DNA of 64,000 nucleotides from Flavobacterium ginsengisoli (GCF_029625315.1 NZ_CP121110.1:3233001-3297000); one strand, 5' to 3'. Shown: positions 26,364 through 36,912, counted from the first letter of the stretch. The notes: a model not told the origin generated them from the sequence alone. Translations and numbers: made by a program.

Positions 26364-27233
26364 TTAGATGCTTTTTTTAAATTCTTCCATAAACAGTTTT
26401 ACCGCTTTTTTCTGATAGCCGCCCATTGTCAGCATGTACGAATCTCTTTTTGTGGAAACTCCCGTAATTTGAATGGCTTGTAAGTTATCCCAATCTTTTA
26501 GAGCCATTTCGGCTACGATTGTTGCCCAATCGCTGTTTTCTACCATTTGCAGTAATGCATGAATTGATTGCAGTTCTATCGAAATTTTAGGTTTCATATT
26601 AAACTTCTTAAACAACTCTTCGACATATTCTCTCGAATTAGAACCTTTCCCTGGCAATATCAACGGAATCTCTTCTATTTTCTTGAAAGCTATTTTATCT
26701 AAATTGGCCAAAGCATGATTTTTAGAAACCACCATAACCATATTTGAAGTAAACAAAGGCACTTTCTGAATTGGCATTTCAATTTCGTGTGACGAAATAA
26801 CGAATACCAAATCCAATTCGTTATCAATTAACTTCTGTTCTAAAACCTCGGTAGTTCCATATTCGACAATAATTTTGAGATTTTGGTATTTCTTAGCAAA
26901 TGCATTGACAACAGGCAGAATCAATAATCCAAAAATATAAGTCACGCCAATACGCAATTCGCCGCCAATCATTTCGTTTAAATCCTCAATGGCCTGTTTT
27001 CCGTTTTCTACATTCTCTACTACTTTTTTAGCATGAATTAAAAAAACCGAACCAGCTTCTGTCAATTGCACTTTTTTACCAATTCGCTTAAACAAAGGCA
27101 AACCAAGTTCTTCTTCGAGTTTTTTAATTTGTTGCGAAAGTCCCGATTGTGTCACAAAACATAATTCTGCCGCTTTGGTAAAGTGCAAAACCTCAGCTGT
27201 TTTAATAAAATATTGCAGTTGATAAATTTCCAT
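26364..27233 (-). CDS. LysR family transcriptional regulator
   Basis: This 289-residue regulator has an N-terminal winged HTH (MEIYQLQYFIKTAEVLHFTK, TQSGLSQQIKKLEEELG) and a C-terminal periplasmic-binding-like effector domain (GELRIGVTYIFGLLILPVV). It is divergent from the MFS exporter gene at 27324 with a 90-base shared promoter gap, the classic layout for a LysR protein controlling its neighbour. Confidence 0.9.
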   Translation of the reverse strand: MEIYQLQYFIKTAEVLHFTKAAELCFVTQSGLSQQIKKLEEELGLPLFKRIGKKVQLTEAGSVFLIHAKKVVENVENGKQAIEDLNEMIGGELRIGVTYIFGLLILPVVNAFAKKYQNLKIIVEYGTTEVLEQKLIDNELDLVFVISSHEIEMPIQKVPLFTSNMVMVVSKNHALANLDKIAFKKIEEIPLILPGKGSNSREYVEELFKKFNMKPKISIELQSIHALLQMVENSDWATIVAEMALKDWDNLQAIQITGVSTKRDSYMLTMGGYQKKAVKLFMEEFKKSI

Positions 27234-27323
27234 ATTGATAAGTTTTACTACTTATTATCAGTAAAATTATTAATTTTTCTAATGAAATCATAATCCCGAC
27301 CTTTGTATTAAATATTTAGAATC

Positions 27324-28565
27324 ATGTTTAAAGCCTTAAAATCAAAGAATTTCAAATTATTTTTCTACGGTCAGTCCGTATCTGTTATCGGAACTTGGAT
27401 GCAAAAAACAGCGGTAAGCTGGATGGTTTATAGCATAACAGGATCTGTTTTTTTATTAGGTTTAGCGACTTTCTTAAGCATGATTCCGTCTTTGTTTCTA
27501 GCACCTCTTGCAGGAAGCATTATTGGCCGTTACGATAGACACCGTGCCATGATGGTTTTGCAATCTTTGGCGATGCTTCAAGCCGGAACTTTGGCGTTGC
27601 TTATTTATCTTAAAATTTACAATATCAATTTTATTTTAGCCTTGAGTTTAATTCAAGGAATTATAAATGCTTTTGATATGACTTGCCGTCAAACCATGAT
27701 GATTGATATTGTCGACAATAAAGAAGATCTTCCAAATGCTGTGGCGCTTAACTCTACTTTGAACAACTTTGCACGTATTGCAGGTCCTGCGCTTGCCGGA
27801 ATTATTTTGCACCAATATGGAGAAGATATCTGTTTTATTGGAAATTTCGTGAGTTATGTTCCTGTCTTGATTTCATTAATGATGATGAAAATCACTCCAC
27901 ATATTAAAGCCGAAAACAAGTTGAATATGATAGACGATTTAATGGAAGGTTTAGATTATGTAAAAAAAGAAACCGAAATGGCCAGAATGCTTTTGATGTT
28001 AACTTGCAGTAGTTTATTTGTCATTTCTTTTAATACTTTGATGCCTGTTTTTGCAAAAGATATTTTTAATGGAAATGCCCAAACTTTTAGCTGGTTCGAA
28101 AGTGTCTGCGGAATTGGTTCTGTTTTATCTGCAATTTATTTGGCCAATCTAAAATCTGCTGAAAACATGAGCAAATTAATGATTTCAGCAAGTTTACTTC
28201 TTGGTTTTAGCGTAATTATTCTAGCTGTTTCAAGCAGTATAACAATTGCTTTAATCTGTATGACTTTAAGCGGAATCGGAATGATGGGACAAACTTCTTC
28301 TATCAACATTTATATTCAGACTCATAGTGCTGTCAATATGCGTTCAAGAAGCATTAGCTACTACATGATGGCATATCAGGGAATGATTCCTGTAGGAAGT
28401 TTAATTATCGGTTATGTTTCTCACTTTTTAGGCGTAAGAGCTACAGTTGCTATTCAGGGAATTATATGTATTATTTCTGTAATTGTTTATGTGTATTATA
28501 AAAAACACAAAGCAATTGACGATTTGGAAACTTGTCCGGTTGAGTATAGAAATTCCAAGTTTTAA
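27324..28565 (+). CDS. MFS transporter
   Basis: This 413-residue protein has about 12 hydrophobic segments, an early MFS motif (GRYDRHRAMM between helices 2 and 3), and an EntS/MdtG-like start (FKALKSKNFKLFFYGQSVSV, IGTWMQKTAVSWMVY). It is an inner-membrane exporter with unknown substrate. Divergent LysR control is likely. Confidence 0.87.
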   Translation: MFKALKSKNFKLFFYGQSVSVIGTWMQKTAVSWMVYSITGSVFLLGLATFLSMIPSLFLAPLAGSIIGRYDRHRAMMVLQSLAMLQAGTLALLIYLKIYNINFILALSLIQGIINAFDMTCRQTMMIDIVDNKEDLPNAVALNSTLNNFARIAGPALAGIILHQYGEDICFIGNFVSYVPVLISLMMMKITPHIKAENKLNMIDDLMEGLDYVKKETEMARMLLMLTCSSLFVISFNTLMPVFAKDIFNGNAQTFSWFESVCGIGSVLSAIYLANLKSAENMSKLMISASLLLGFSVIILAVSSSITIALICMTLSGIGMMGQTSSINIYIQTHSAVNMRSRSISYYMMAYQGMIPVGSLIIGYVSHFLGVRATVAIQGIICIISVIVYVYYKKHKAIDDLETCPVEYRNSKF

Positions 28566-28607
28566 AAGTTCAAAAAAGAAATTTCAAATTCCAATTACAC
28601 ACAATCT

Positions 28608-28716
28608 TGTCATTTCGCGAGAAACTCGACAAAGGTTGGCTTATTGGAACGGAGTTACTTGTGGAGATTTGCTTCGCCAATTCGCTATCGCTCGGGTCTC
28701 CTTCGTCGAAATGACA
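28608..28716. repeat. Element with inverted ends TGTCATTTCG
   Basis: TGTCATTTCG (28608-28617) and CGAAATGACA (28707-28716) are perfect 10-bp inverted ends around about 90 bases of somewhat GC-richer sequence. Similar ends occur at 32124-32140 and 32211-32228. It resembles a small non-coding interspersed or MITE-like element; target duplications are not obvious. Confidence 0.6.
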
Positions 28717-28744
28717 AACTGAACGTTTAATCCATTAAAAACAA

Positions 28745-28773
28745 ACCCGACAGGTTTTAAAACCTGTCGGGTT
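28745..28773. repeat. Second copy of the CCCGACAGG palindrome
   Basis: ACCCGACAGGTTTT pairs with AAAACCTGTCGGGT. The core is the same as in the palindrome at 1230-1260, showing an interspersed repeat family within this window. Confidence 0.8.
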
Positions 28774-28859
28774 TCGCTATCTTAACGTTGCCGAGTTTCT
28801 TGTGTGATCCTTCCTTCGTCAGGATGACAAACTGCGCGGTTAAGCGGAATTTTCAATAA

Positions 28860-28902
28860 AAAAATCCCAAATTCCAACCTTATTTTGGAATTTGGGATTT
28901 TT
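28860..28902. terminator. Terminator before the asparaginase gene end
   Basis: AAAAATCCCAAATTCCAA (28860-28877) pairs perfectly with TTGGAATTTGGGATTTTT (28885-28902). A related hairpin with the same AAAAATCCCAAATTCC arm is found at 43634-43673. Confidence 0.85.
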
Positions 28903-28920
28903 AATATTGTAATTTAAACT

Positions 28921-29950
28921 TTAAGATATTTCTCCGCGAAGAGCAGTTTCAAAAATATCTTTAAATTCATTTTCTGGAATATTGTGTCCAAGCAAATACA
29001 TCAATTTGGTAATTGCTCGCTTCTGTAGTAATGTCTTTTCCAGAAATAACGCCTAACGATTTTAGCGCTGTGCTAGTTTCGTATTGCCCCATATTCACAC
29101 TTCCGCCAGAACATTGTGTTACGTTTACGATATACATTCCAGATTTAATGGCTTTTTCAATTAAATTTAAAAACCAATCTTCGGTTGGCGCGTTTCCTGA
29201 ACCGTAAGTTTCCAGAATAATTCCTCTTAAACCTTTTGTTGCAAGGATTGAAGCCAAAACAATTTCGCTCATTCCTGGGAACATTTTGATAATTGCCACG
29301 TGATTGTCTAAGTTTTTATGAACGATCAGATTGGCATCTTTATTTACTGGAAGAAATAAATGTCTGTTTAGTTTTAAATGAACACCAGATTCTACCAATT
29401 CAGGGTAATTTGGTGCTGTAAAAGCTCTAAAATGCTCCGCATTTACTTTAGAAGTTCTGTTTCCTCGGTATAATTTGTATTCAAAATACAAGCAAACTTC
29501 AGTAATAACTGGCTTTCCGTTTTCTTGAAGAGATGCAATCTGAATTGCTGTAATCAAGTTTTCTTTTGCATCTGTACGCAAATCTCCAATTGGCAATTGC
29601 GACCCTGTAAATACTACTGGTTTTGCCAAATTCTCCAACATAAAACTCAATGCTGATGCCGAATACGACATTGTATCTGATCCGTGAAGGACAACAAATC
29701 CGTCGTAAGCGTTGTAATTTTCCTCGATAATGGTGGCAATTCTTGTCCACATTTCGGGATTCATATTCGAAGAATCAATTGGATGTTCGAATGAAATTGA
29801 TTCTATTTCGCAGTCCAATTGCTTAATTTCTGGAATTTTCTGAATTAATTTACCAAAATTAAAGGCTTTTAGCGCTCCAGTTTCAAAATCTTTGCTCATA
29901 CCGATGGTTCCTCCGGTATAAATCAATAATATTTTTGCTTTAGATGACAT
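28921..29950 (-). CDS. ansA: Type I L-asparaginase, frameshifted near the end
   Basis: The restored 342-residue enzyme hydrolyses asparagine to aspartate and ammonia in the cytoplasm. Catalytic threonines are in IYTGGTIGM and VLHGSDTMSYSA. The frame breaks at 29014-29020 (coding GAAGCGAGCAATT). Removing one base gives ITTEAAITKLMYLLGHNIPE, the normal asparaginase tail, ending at 28921 instead of 28967. The start overlaps the end of the acyltransferase gene by 11 bases, so the two are coupled. Confidence 0.9.
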
Positions 29951-31077
29951 CTTGGTATTTTAATTTGTTGACAACAGGATTGGCATACATTGCTAAAAAT
30001 CCTTGTCTTGTCACAGGATTATCGCTTCCGATTCTCATTTCTAAACGACGCTCAAAAAGCTGTTTTTCACTCTCTTTATACTTATGAGCGAATTTGTCTG
30101 TTTCGTTTAAAATATCGTACGCAATAAAGTTTGTTGGCCATAATTGGTAGTTTTTCAAAATCACATCATCGATAGTTTGTGCCAAAGCCTGAACTTGCTT
30201 GTTTGCATTGTCATTTTCGGCCACAATCTGATCGATTTCTGTATCTAGAACATCGCCAACAGAAATATGTATTCTTTTTTTAGTTCCCATGATACCACTT
30301 ATAATGGTCATGAAATCTTCATTTTTATCTTTTACGTAAACTTCGTTGTTTGCTTCTGCCATTAATTGTGGCATTTTAAGAACATCAGTCGGATCATATT
30401 CGTACGAAATAGAAACTGGAACAATTTTTAATTTCTTGAAATAATCCATTAAATTAGGTTCATCAGAACCCATTCCAATCATTTTTAAAACTCCTGGATT
30501 GGTTTCGTCGTTTCCATCTTTTGTTCTTCCCTCTCTTTGTGCAATCCAAACCGAACGATTTTCGCGAAGCAATAATTGTCCCATATATTCAGACAATAAT
30601 TTTGAACTTTGCGAGCATTTCACGAGGCGTCAGACCTCTTAAAACCAAAAAGTTTCTATTTAATTTTGCTAAAGTTGCCAAGAAAGCTTTCTTAACCAAA
30701 TTGTCACCAATTGCCGAAGCAGTCATTACCAAACCATGTTCGAATAAACAAACATTCAGTAATGTAGTATCGAGAAGAATATCTCTATGATTTGAGATAA
30801 ACAAATAAGAAGTATTTGGTTCTAGCTTTTCAAAACCTGAAGTTGTAAGACCTTCAGAGCTTTTTTCTAAAACTTTCTGGATAGTATTGTAAATAAAGTT
30901 GCATTGAAAATCACGAATAGAATGTGTTTTCTTCAATTGTTCCTTCCAAACCTCATCTTCTACATCCGGAAAAGTAAAGTTCATCATGGTTTTCATCATC
31001 GGATGATTGACAACACCATGAAGTGCTTCATTTATTTCGGAATCATAAAACGGTCGAATGGCATCAAATCTCTGCAT
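29940..31077 (-). CDS. Glycerol-3-phosphate/1-acylglycerol-3-phosphate acyltransferase family protein, frameshifted
   Basis: The restored protein is about 378 residues with the acyltransferase motif NHRDILLD (HxxxxD), followed by RNFLVLRGLTP and the substrate block WIAQREGRTKDGND. It should acylate a phosphate-containing acceptor in phospholipid or ornithine-lipid synthesis. The frame breaks at 30611-30617 (coding ATGCTCGCAAAG); dropping one base joins REML to QSSKLLSEYMGQ. Here the motif is not in an Ala-Ala codon phase. The ansA gene overlaps its 3' end. Confidence 0.85.
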
Positions 31078-31139
31078 TATTTATTTGGGTTTAAGTGGGC
31101 AAAAGAACAAAAAAAAATTAAAGTTTTGTAAGGTCTGGG

Positions 31140-31919
31140 TTAAATCCCAAAAACGTCCTTTGAATTTTGAGTCGTAATCTTGGCAATTTCTTCTGCAGAA
31201 ACTCCATAAATGTCGCTTAACTTAGCAATAACGTTGACTAAATAACTACTTTCATTTCTTTTTCCTCTATACGGAATTGGTGCTAAATATGGAGAATCTG
31301 TCTCCAAAACGATGCGCTTTAAATCGATTTGGTTTAAAAACTGATCGATTTTTCCGTTTTTAAACGTTACAACACCGCCAATTCCTAATTTCATTTTGTA
31401 AGAAATCGCACGCTCTGCTTGTTCTAAAGTTCCGGAAAAACAATGAAAAATCCCAAATAAATCTTCAGATTTTTCTTCTTCTAATACTTCAAAAATTTCA
31501 TCAAAGGCTTCTCTGCAATGAATTACGATTGGCAATTTGTATTGTTTTGCCAACTGAATTTGTCTTTTAAAAGCAATTTGCTGTTCTTTTAAATGCGTTT
31601 TATCCCAATACAAATCGATTCCGATTTCGCCAACTGCATAGAATTTTCTTTTGGACAGTTCGTTTTCAACATGTGCCAATTCTTCCAGATAATTATCTTT
31701 CACATAAGTGGGATGCAAACCCATCATTAGAAATATATTTTCTGGATAATTTTTCTCTAAATCATACATAGATTGCGTGGCTGCAGCATCAATCGCGGGA
31801 ATAAAAAAACGTGTAACTCCTGCATCAATAGCGCGCTGAATCATGGCATCGCGATCCTGATCAAATTCTTCAGAATATAAATGGGTGTGGGTATCGGTAA
31901 TAATTGGTGTTGAATTCAA
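31140..31919 (-). CDS. TatD family hydrolase
   Basis: This 259-residue metal-dependent hydrolase has the TatD motifs: DTHTHLYSEEFDQDRD (HxH metal site), AVGEIGIDLYWDKT, PIVIHCREAF, FHCFSGT, and LETDSPYLAPIPYRGKRNE. The family includes deoxyribonucleases active in DNA quality control. It is 62 bases upstream of the acyltransferase gene on the same strand. Confidence 0.93.
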   Translation of the reverse strand: MNSTPIITDTHTHLYSEEFDQDRDAMIQRAIDAGVTRFFIPAIDAAATQSMYDLEKNYPENIFLMMGLHPTYVKDNYLEELAHVENELSKRKFYAVGEIGIDLYWDKTHLKEQQIAFKRQIQLAKQYKLPIVIHCREAFDEIFEVLEEEKSEDLFGIFHCFSGTLEQAERAISYKMKLGIGGVVTFKNGKIDQFLNQIDLKRIVLETDSPYLAPIPYRGKRNESSYLVNVIAKLSDIYGVSAEEIAKITTQNSKDVFGI

Positions 31920-32235
31920 GACTATAATTTTAAAACGCCAAAATTACGACAATATTAAAAGAATAGCAATTCGGTGTGATTTGGTAGGCGAATGAAACGG
32001 ATTCACTTTCGTAAAAACGCTGATCTAAACGGATTTTTCTCGTTTTATGCCCCTTTTAAAAAAGAAAAACCTTTGTCAAGACTTAGAACTTTGACAAAGG
32101 CCAGAACAATAATCACCTAATTTTTGTTATTCTGAAGAACAAAGGGCCTCACAAGAAGCTTCGAAAAGAAAACCCCCATTTTTTCTCTCGATCAGCTAGT
32201 GCGACCCCTCGTTCTTCAGTATGACAAACGAGGTT
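31920..32235. other. Intergenic region with two hairpin elements
   Basis: No gene is seen in these 316 bases. CCTTTGTCAA (32070-32079) pairs with TTGACAAAGG (32091-32100), and an imperfect inverted repeat has ends near GTTATTCTGAAGAAC (32126-32140) and GTTCTTCAGTATGAC (32211-32225). The latter resembles the TGTCAT-ended element at 28608. Confidence 0.6.
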
Positions 32236-33879
32236 TTATTTACCTGTTTCAACATATAGCAAAGCCCGTTCCAAAACTTCGTCTTTGCCTTGCTGAATAC
32301 CTAAAATTGTTGGTTTTATTTCAATATCGGGTACAATTCCTACACGCTGCGTTTCTCTGCCATCAGGATAATAAACGCCAACTCCAGTATATCTTGTATG
32401 AAATGTTGCAAAATCAAGCTCAGTCACATTTCCATCTGCTCCCGCAGTCTGACTTCCTATTATTGTGGTATTACCTGCAGTTTGAAAACACATTGCTGTC
32501 CATTCTGCTTGACTCATCGATTCTTCGTTAAGCAAAACAATAACTTTTCCTTTATAATTATCTTTGTTTTCAGAACCGCATGTTGATCCTTTTGTCCATT
32601 TAAATTTTCCTGGATAACTAAAGTCTGGATGAGTGTAAATCGCAAATTTTTCTTCGTGAGCATTTAAAAAATTAGCAATCTCATAATACGTTCCATTCGG
32701 ATAATTTCGCATATCAAAAACTATTGCTTTTGTCGATTTGAGCGCTTCAATCATATCAGGAATGTTTTTAGGTTTAATAACACCCATATCTACATATCCA
32801 ATATTATTATCTAAGAGTTTAAATCTTTCCTTTTTCTTTTGAGCTCCTTTTTTAAATTCATTTCTATGAGAATCGTGATAATTATACCATCTCATTGATT
32901 TTGAAATTAACTTGCCATCTTTTAAAAACTCAATTTCAACACTATCTGAATAGCCCGTTAAAATTTTTCTCACGGCTTTATTTAGAAATACAGGTTCATT
33001 TGAGGCTGTACATAAATCTCTATATTCTGAAGTAAGTTCAGCAATTGTCTTATTATTTACTTTTGTAATTACATCTCCGACCTTTATATCATCAGCTTGA
33101 GCCAAACTGTCTGCCAGTATTTCGGTAATTACCATCTTATTATCAATTATTTTACAGTCAGCTGGAAAAAATCTTCTGCTTTCATCAAAAATACTATTCT
33201 TATAAAGAGCAAACTCAACGTGACTATCGTTTAGTTTTGTCGATACTTTTCTAATCACTTTGTAAAAATCATCTTCGCCCTTTACATTAAGAACAGCTGG
33301 AATAGACTCATTTAAAGTCAAATCCCATTTTTGATCCATTATATATTTGTATGGAAAAAAGTATTCTACTAAATTCCAATACATAAAAAACCATAAAACT
33401 CTTGAGTTCTTATCTTCATAGTTTAGCTTAAAGTAGTTTCCATTTTTTAAAGGATTGTATCCAGGTCCAATTTCTTCATCAGTTTGGAATCTATTTTCTT
33501 CAATAAATTTTAATTTCTTCGAAAGCTTTTTAGAGAACAGTTTGTTATTAAACCAACTCAAATCAAAATTCTTATCAAAGAACTTAACGTCTTTTGGTAT
33601 TGCAATTGGTGCGATTTCTTCTACTGCACCCAAATCATCAATCCAATTTTCTAAGATTAATGAAAACTCTTCTTTCGTTTGTGCTTTATCTATTAAAGGC
33701 AGTTTTTCTAAAAGCTGTTTATCCCAATCTGTCTGTCCGTTAGCAACCTTTGGATGATAATATTTCAAGAAACCCCAAACTTTACAAGTCGCGGCCAACT
33801 TTTCAGTCTCAGTAATTTTATTGAAACTAAAAATGGTTTGCGAACAAACAAGTAAAAATAGTAGGGCAACTTTTTTCAT
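32236..33879 (-). CDS. S41 family peptidase, copy 2
   Basis: This 547-residue exported serine protease is paralogous to the one at 8228-9871 with the same layout: signal peptide (KKVALLFLLVCSQTIFSF), CKVWGFLKYYHPKV, a PDZ-like part (DDIKVGDVITKVNNKTIAEL), and the S41 core (NEESMSQAEWTAM, GSQTAGADGN). It stands alone between hairpin elements, without a secretion gene beside it. Natural substrates are unknown. Confidence 0.85.
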   Translation of the reverse strand: MKKVALLFLLVCSQTIFSFNKITETEKLAATCKVWGFLKYYHPKVANGQTDWDKQLLEKLPLIDKAQTKEEFSLILENWIDDLGAVEEIAPIAIPKDVKFFDKNFDLSWFNNKLFSKKLSKKLKFIEENRFQTDEEIGPGYNPLKNGNYFKLNYEDKNSRVLWFFMYWNLVEYFFPYKYIMDQKWDLTLNESIPAVLNVKGEDDFYKVIRKVSTKLNDSHVEFALYKNSIFDESRRFFPADCKIIDNKMVITEILADSLAQADDIKVGDVITKVNNKTIAELTSEYRDLCTASNEPVFLNKAVRKILTGYSDSVEIEFLKDGKLISKSMRWYNYHDSHRNEFKKGAQKKKERFKLLDNNIGYVDMGVIKPKNIPDMIEALKSTKAIVFDMRNYPNGTYYEIANFLNAHEEKFAIYTHPDFSYPGKFKWTKGSTCGSENKDNYKGKVIVLLNEESMSQAEWTAMCFQTAGNTTIIGSQTAGADGNVTELDFATFHTRYTGVGVYYPDGRETQRVGIVPDIEIKPTILGIQQGKDEVLERALLYVETGK

Positions 33880-34011
33880 TTTGGGTTTATATAGCTTGGT
33901 TAAATTGTTTTTGGGTTAATTCTTAAAAAAGAAAATCGAATTTAGAACTAAAATTCCAAATTCGATTGAGGTTTTCCGTAAAGAGATAAAATTTTTCTTA
34001 ATAATTAAAAA

Positions 34012-34738
34012 TTATTCCAATTCTTCCAAAAGTTGTTCTACATCATCATAGTCTTCGTAGTCTTGCGAAATGGTCTGTAAAATGGCTTTACATTCGTTAT
34101 ATTTTCCTTGTTTTAGCTTCGACAACGCCAGATTCCATTTTGCTTTTTCTTTATAAACAGAATTTCCAGCTTCTAATTCTTTAAAAATCGTTTCCGCTTT
34201 TACGTATTTGTCAACTTGCAACAACGAAACTGCATAAAAGTATTTTATTTCGTCTGAGTTGTTTTCTTTCAAAATCATTTCAAAAATCGGAATAGCGGTT
34301 TCATATCTTTTTCCGTTGAAATTATTCTCAGCTTGTTTTAAAATTGCTTCAGATACTCCTCTTTCTGTAAAATAAGCACTTTCTGGGTGGTTGTAATCAT
34401 CAAAATTCGGATAATGTTTATAATCAAAGAAAAACAATCCAAACATAATGATTATTGATGCTTGCAACGGCAAAATACCAAGGCTTAAGCGAAGCCACTT
34501 TATTTTTCTTTTTATTGAAATATTTATTCGAAATTTTAGTCAGGTTTTCTTCAAAAACTTCGCGCTGTTGTTCTATTCCGAATTTATTTTCCAGCTGAAA
34601 ATGTATTTCTTTGAAACTTTCAAACTCCGAAGCTAATTCAGAATCCTCAGATAACTGTTTCTCGAAATTGTTTTTTTCATCAACGTTCAGTTCGCCTTGA
34701 AGATATTGGTCAAATAATATATAGCGTTCTTCGTTCAT
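34012..34738 (-). CDS. TPR membrane protein next to sigma factor, frameshifted
   Basis: The restored 241-residue protein has a cytoplasmic N-terminal part (YILFDQYLQGELNVDEKNNF) resembling the start of flavobacterial anti-sigma factors, a single membrane helix (AASIIIMFGLFFFDY), and periplasmic TPR-like repeats. The frame breaks at 34459-34465 (coding GCAAGCATC); dropping one A gives AVAASIII across the helix. It directly follows the sigma factor gene (stop at 34741), so it may act as an anti-sigma or membrane regulator. That role is inferred from position and topology. Confidence 0.72.
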
Positions 34739-34740
34739 GA

Positions 34741-35324
34741 TTAATTGTTTTTTAAAGAGTTAAAATTTTTCGCTTCCTGAATCCACTGCGTCAGCTGTCC
34801 TACACATAACGATTTCTTTTTCGGACATAACCATACGTCACATTGAGTTTTTGAGCCACTTCTTCCATCGATTTTAGAGAAAAGCTGAGCTTCAGAACTT
34901 CTTGGCATTTCTCTCCCAGTTTCTGAAACATCGAATCAAAAAGCTTCTGTTTTTCATCAAATTCTTCGGCTTGTGCAACCAATTCGTGAGCAGATTCATT
35001 GATAGATACCACATTCTCATAAATTGTTACCCCTTTATTCGCAGAATTTTTCAGTTCGTTAAGCCACTTTCTTTTGCATAACAAGAAAAAATAAGCATCA
35101 AACGGACAGGTTAATTGAAGTTTACCGGCTTTCGCCTGATTAAAAAGCAAAATCATGATTTCCTGAATCACATCCTGCGCTTGGTCTTTATCTCCGGAGT
35201 TATTGGTTATAAACTGAACGACTTTGGGCGCAAACTTTTTATATATCATTTCAATTACTACCGAATCATTTGCAGCAAGTCCGTCGATATATTTTTGATC
35301 AGGATGAATTCTATTTTGATCCAT
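34741..35324 (-). CDS. RNA polymerase sigma-70 family (ECF-like) factor, frameshifted
   Basis: The N-terminal 165 residues show sigma region 2 (DQAQDVIQEIMILLFNQ, FFLLCKRKWLNELK) and region 4 (KCQEVLKLSFSLKSMEEVAQ, then NVTYGYVRK). The first frame stops early at 34800. Adding one A to the five-A run on the coding strand (34817-34821) gives VRKKKSLCVGQLTQWIQEAK and ends at 34741, two bases before the next gene, a 194-residue protein. It should direct transcription of a regulon that may include the TPR-CHAT/retropepsin genes that follow at 35-42 kb. Confidence 0.82.
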
Positions 35325-35454
35325 AAAAAAACATTTTACAGCTAATTTAAAAAAAGAATCTTAGAAATTTTTAAAAATACGAGGTAACAATATTACAATC
35401 AATTGTATATATCTAAATAAAAGTCTTTTAAAAACCTTTAAAAAATTAAAAGAA

Positions 35455-35754
35455 ATGGAAAGTTACCAATTTATTACTGAAAAAAACCTAGATCGATTTT
35501 ACGAAATAATCGTCGCCAAAACTCGCAGCGGCTTTGTAATTACAGAACAAAATGAGAAACTGCCTTATGTGGTTTTGTCTAAAGAAAAGAAAACCATCAA
35601 TCATACTTTTCATTTATTTCTCAGCATCATCACTTTTGGTTTTTGGGCAATTGTCTGGATTTATCTTATTCTAAAATTCTCTCGCAAAAAAGACATTTTG
35701 GTTGCTGTTGACGAAGACGGAAATCTTTTTGAAGACAAATGCATTTCTATCTAA
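35455..35754 (+). CDS. Small membrane protein of unknown function
   Basis: This 99-residue protein has one or two hydrophobic segments in the middle (FHLFLSIITFGFWAIVWIYL) between a soluble N-terminal part and a charged tail (FSRKKDILVAVDEDGNLFED). I do not recognise a family. It is divergent from the sigma factor gene with a 130-base gap, so it may be under shared control. Confidence 0.6.
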   Translation: MESYQFITEKNLDRFYEIIVAKTRSGFVITEQNEKLPYVVLSKEKKTINHTFHLFLSIITFGFWAIVWIYLILKFSRKKDILVAVDEDGNLFEDKCISI

Positions 35755-35927
35755 GGGGTAACAAATTTTAAAGTCAGCTTATATAGCAGTATAAAAGCCT
35801 TCAAAAATATTTTTTCAAACCAAGGGTAACAAAATCAAACCCAAATTGATTTAAGATTGAAATTAATTAACCAAATCTGAAAATCCTCTGAAAAGATTCA
35901 GAACAGATTTATAAAAAACTAGAAATT

Positions 35928-36912
35928 ATGAAAACAAATTTTAGAAAAATCGGACTTTTAATAGTAGCAATGGCAGCTTTTACAAGCTGCGATAATAGTG
36001 ATGGAGAAGATATCAAACTTTCGCCGCCAACTTCTGCAAGCATTTAAAAGCATTAGCGAAAAAGGCGTAAAAAGAAACACGCAAAATTTTACCATAACAG
36101 CGGGAACTGGAGCTGTAACCCTAACTTCTGCAAATGGTGTAAAGCTTACTATTAACGGAGATTGCTTAACCAAAAATGGAAATCCCGTAACAGGACAAGT
36201 CGATATAGAATACATTGAACTTTTTGACAAAGGAAATATGCTGGTAACCAATAAACCAACTATGGGAATTACAGCAGATGGAAAGAAAAATCTTTTAATT
36301 TCTGGAGGAGAATTCTTCATCAAAGCAACTCAGGGGGGAGTCGAATTACAAACTTCATGCAGTATGAACATGATTGTTCCGACGGCATTGACTAATGGTC
36401 TTGATAATTTAATGACTTTATGGACTGGAGTTATTGATGAAGATGGCGAATTGGCCTGGAGAGAAGCAAAAGCAAATGCTGATGGAACTGGCGGAAAAGG
36501 TGGTGTACAAGGCGAAGGAAACAATTACTATGTGACTTTTGGAAACTTTGGATGGACAAACGTAGATCGTTTTTACAGCGATCCAAGACCAAAAACAACT
36601 CTTTTGGTAGATGTACCAGATGGATACAATAATACAAACAGTGCTGTTTATCTTTCTTATGATGGAGAAGGCACAAATGCTCTTGCTAAGTTGGATACGT
36701 TTACTGCTGAAGGTCTATTTAGCGAGCATTATGGGCAAATTCCGATTGGATTAGCATGCCATATCATTTTTGCTACTGAAGATAATGGTAACTGGCGTTA
36801 TGCGATAAAAGGAGTGACAATTTCTGCCAATGCGGTTTACGAATTTAATTTATCCGAAACAACAGTCGGTACCGAAGCTCAACTGATTGCGGCAATTAAT
36901 GCCATACAGTAG
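35928..36912 (+). CDS. Exported lipoprotein of unknown function, frameshifted
   Basis: The start at 35928 gives a lipoprotein signal (IGLLIVAMAAFTSCDNSDGE). The frame breaks at 36036-36042 (TCTGCAAGCATTT). Removing one A gives TSAAFKSISEKGVKRNTQNF and a 327-residue protein. The mature part is beta-rich (GTGAVTLTSANGVKLTINGD, YVTFGNFGWTNVDRFYSDPR). It lies upstream of the PKD/beta-barrel gene and is ended by a terminator hairpin at 36934-36962. No family name is assigned. Confidence 0.7.

Larger units (their letters stand above)
28566..28920. other. Repeat-rich intergenic region
   Basis: No gene is seen in these 355 bases. They hold, in order, the inverted-end element 28608-28716, a copy of the CCCGACAGG palindrome (28745-28773), a second TGTCAT-type fragment (28797-28832, GATCCTTCCTTCGTCAGGAT), and the terminator 28860-28902. 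Confidence 0.7.
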
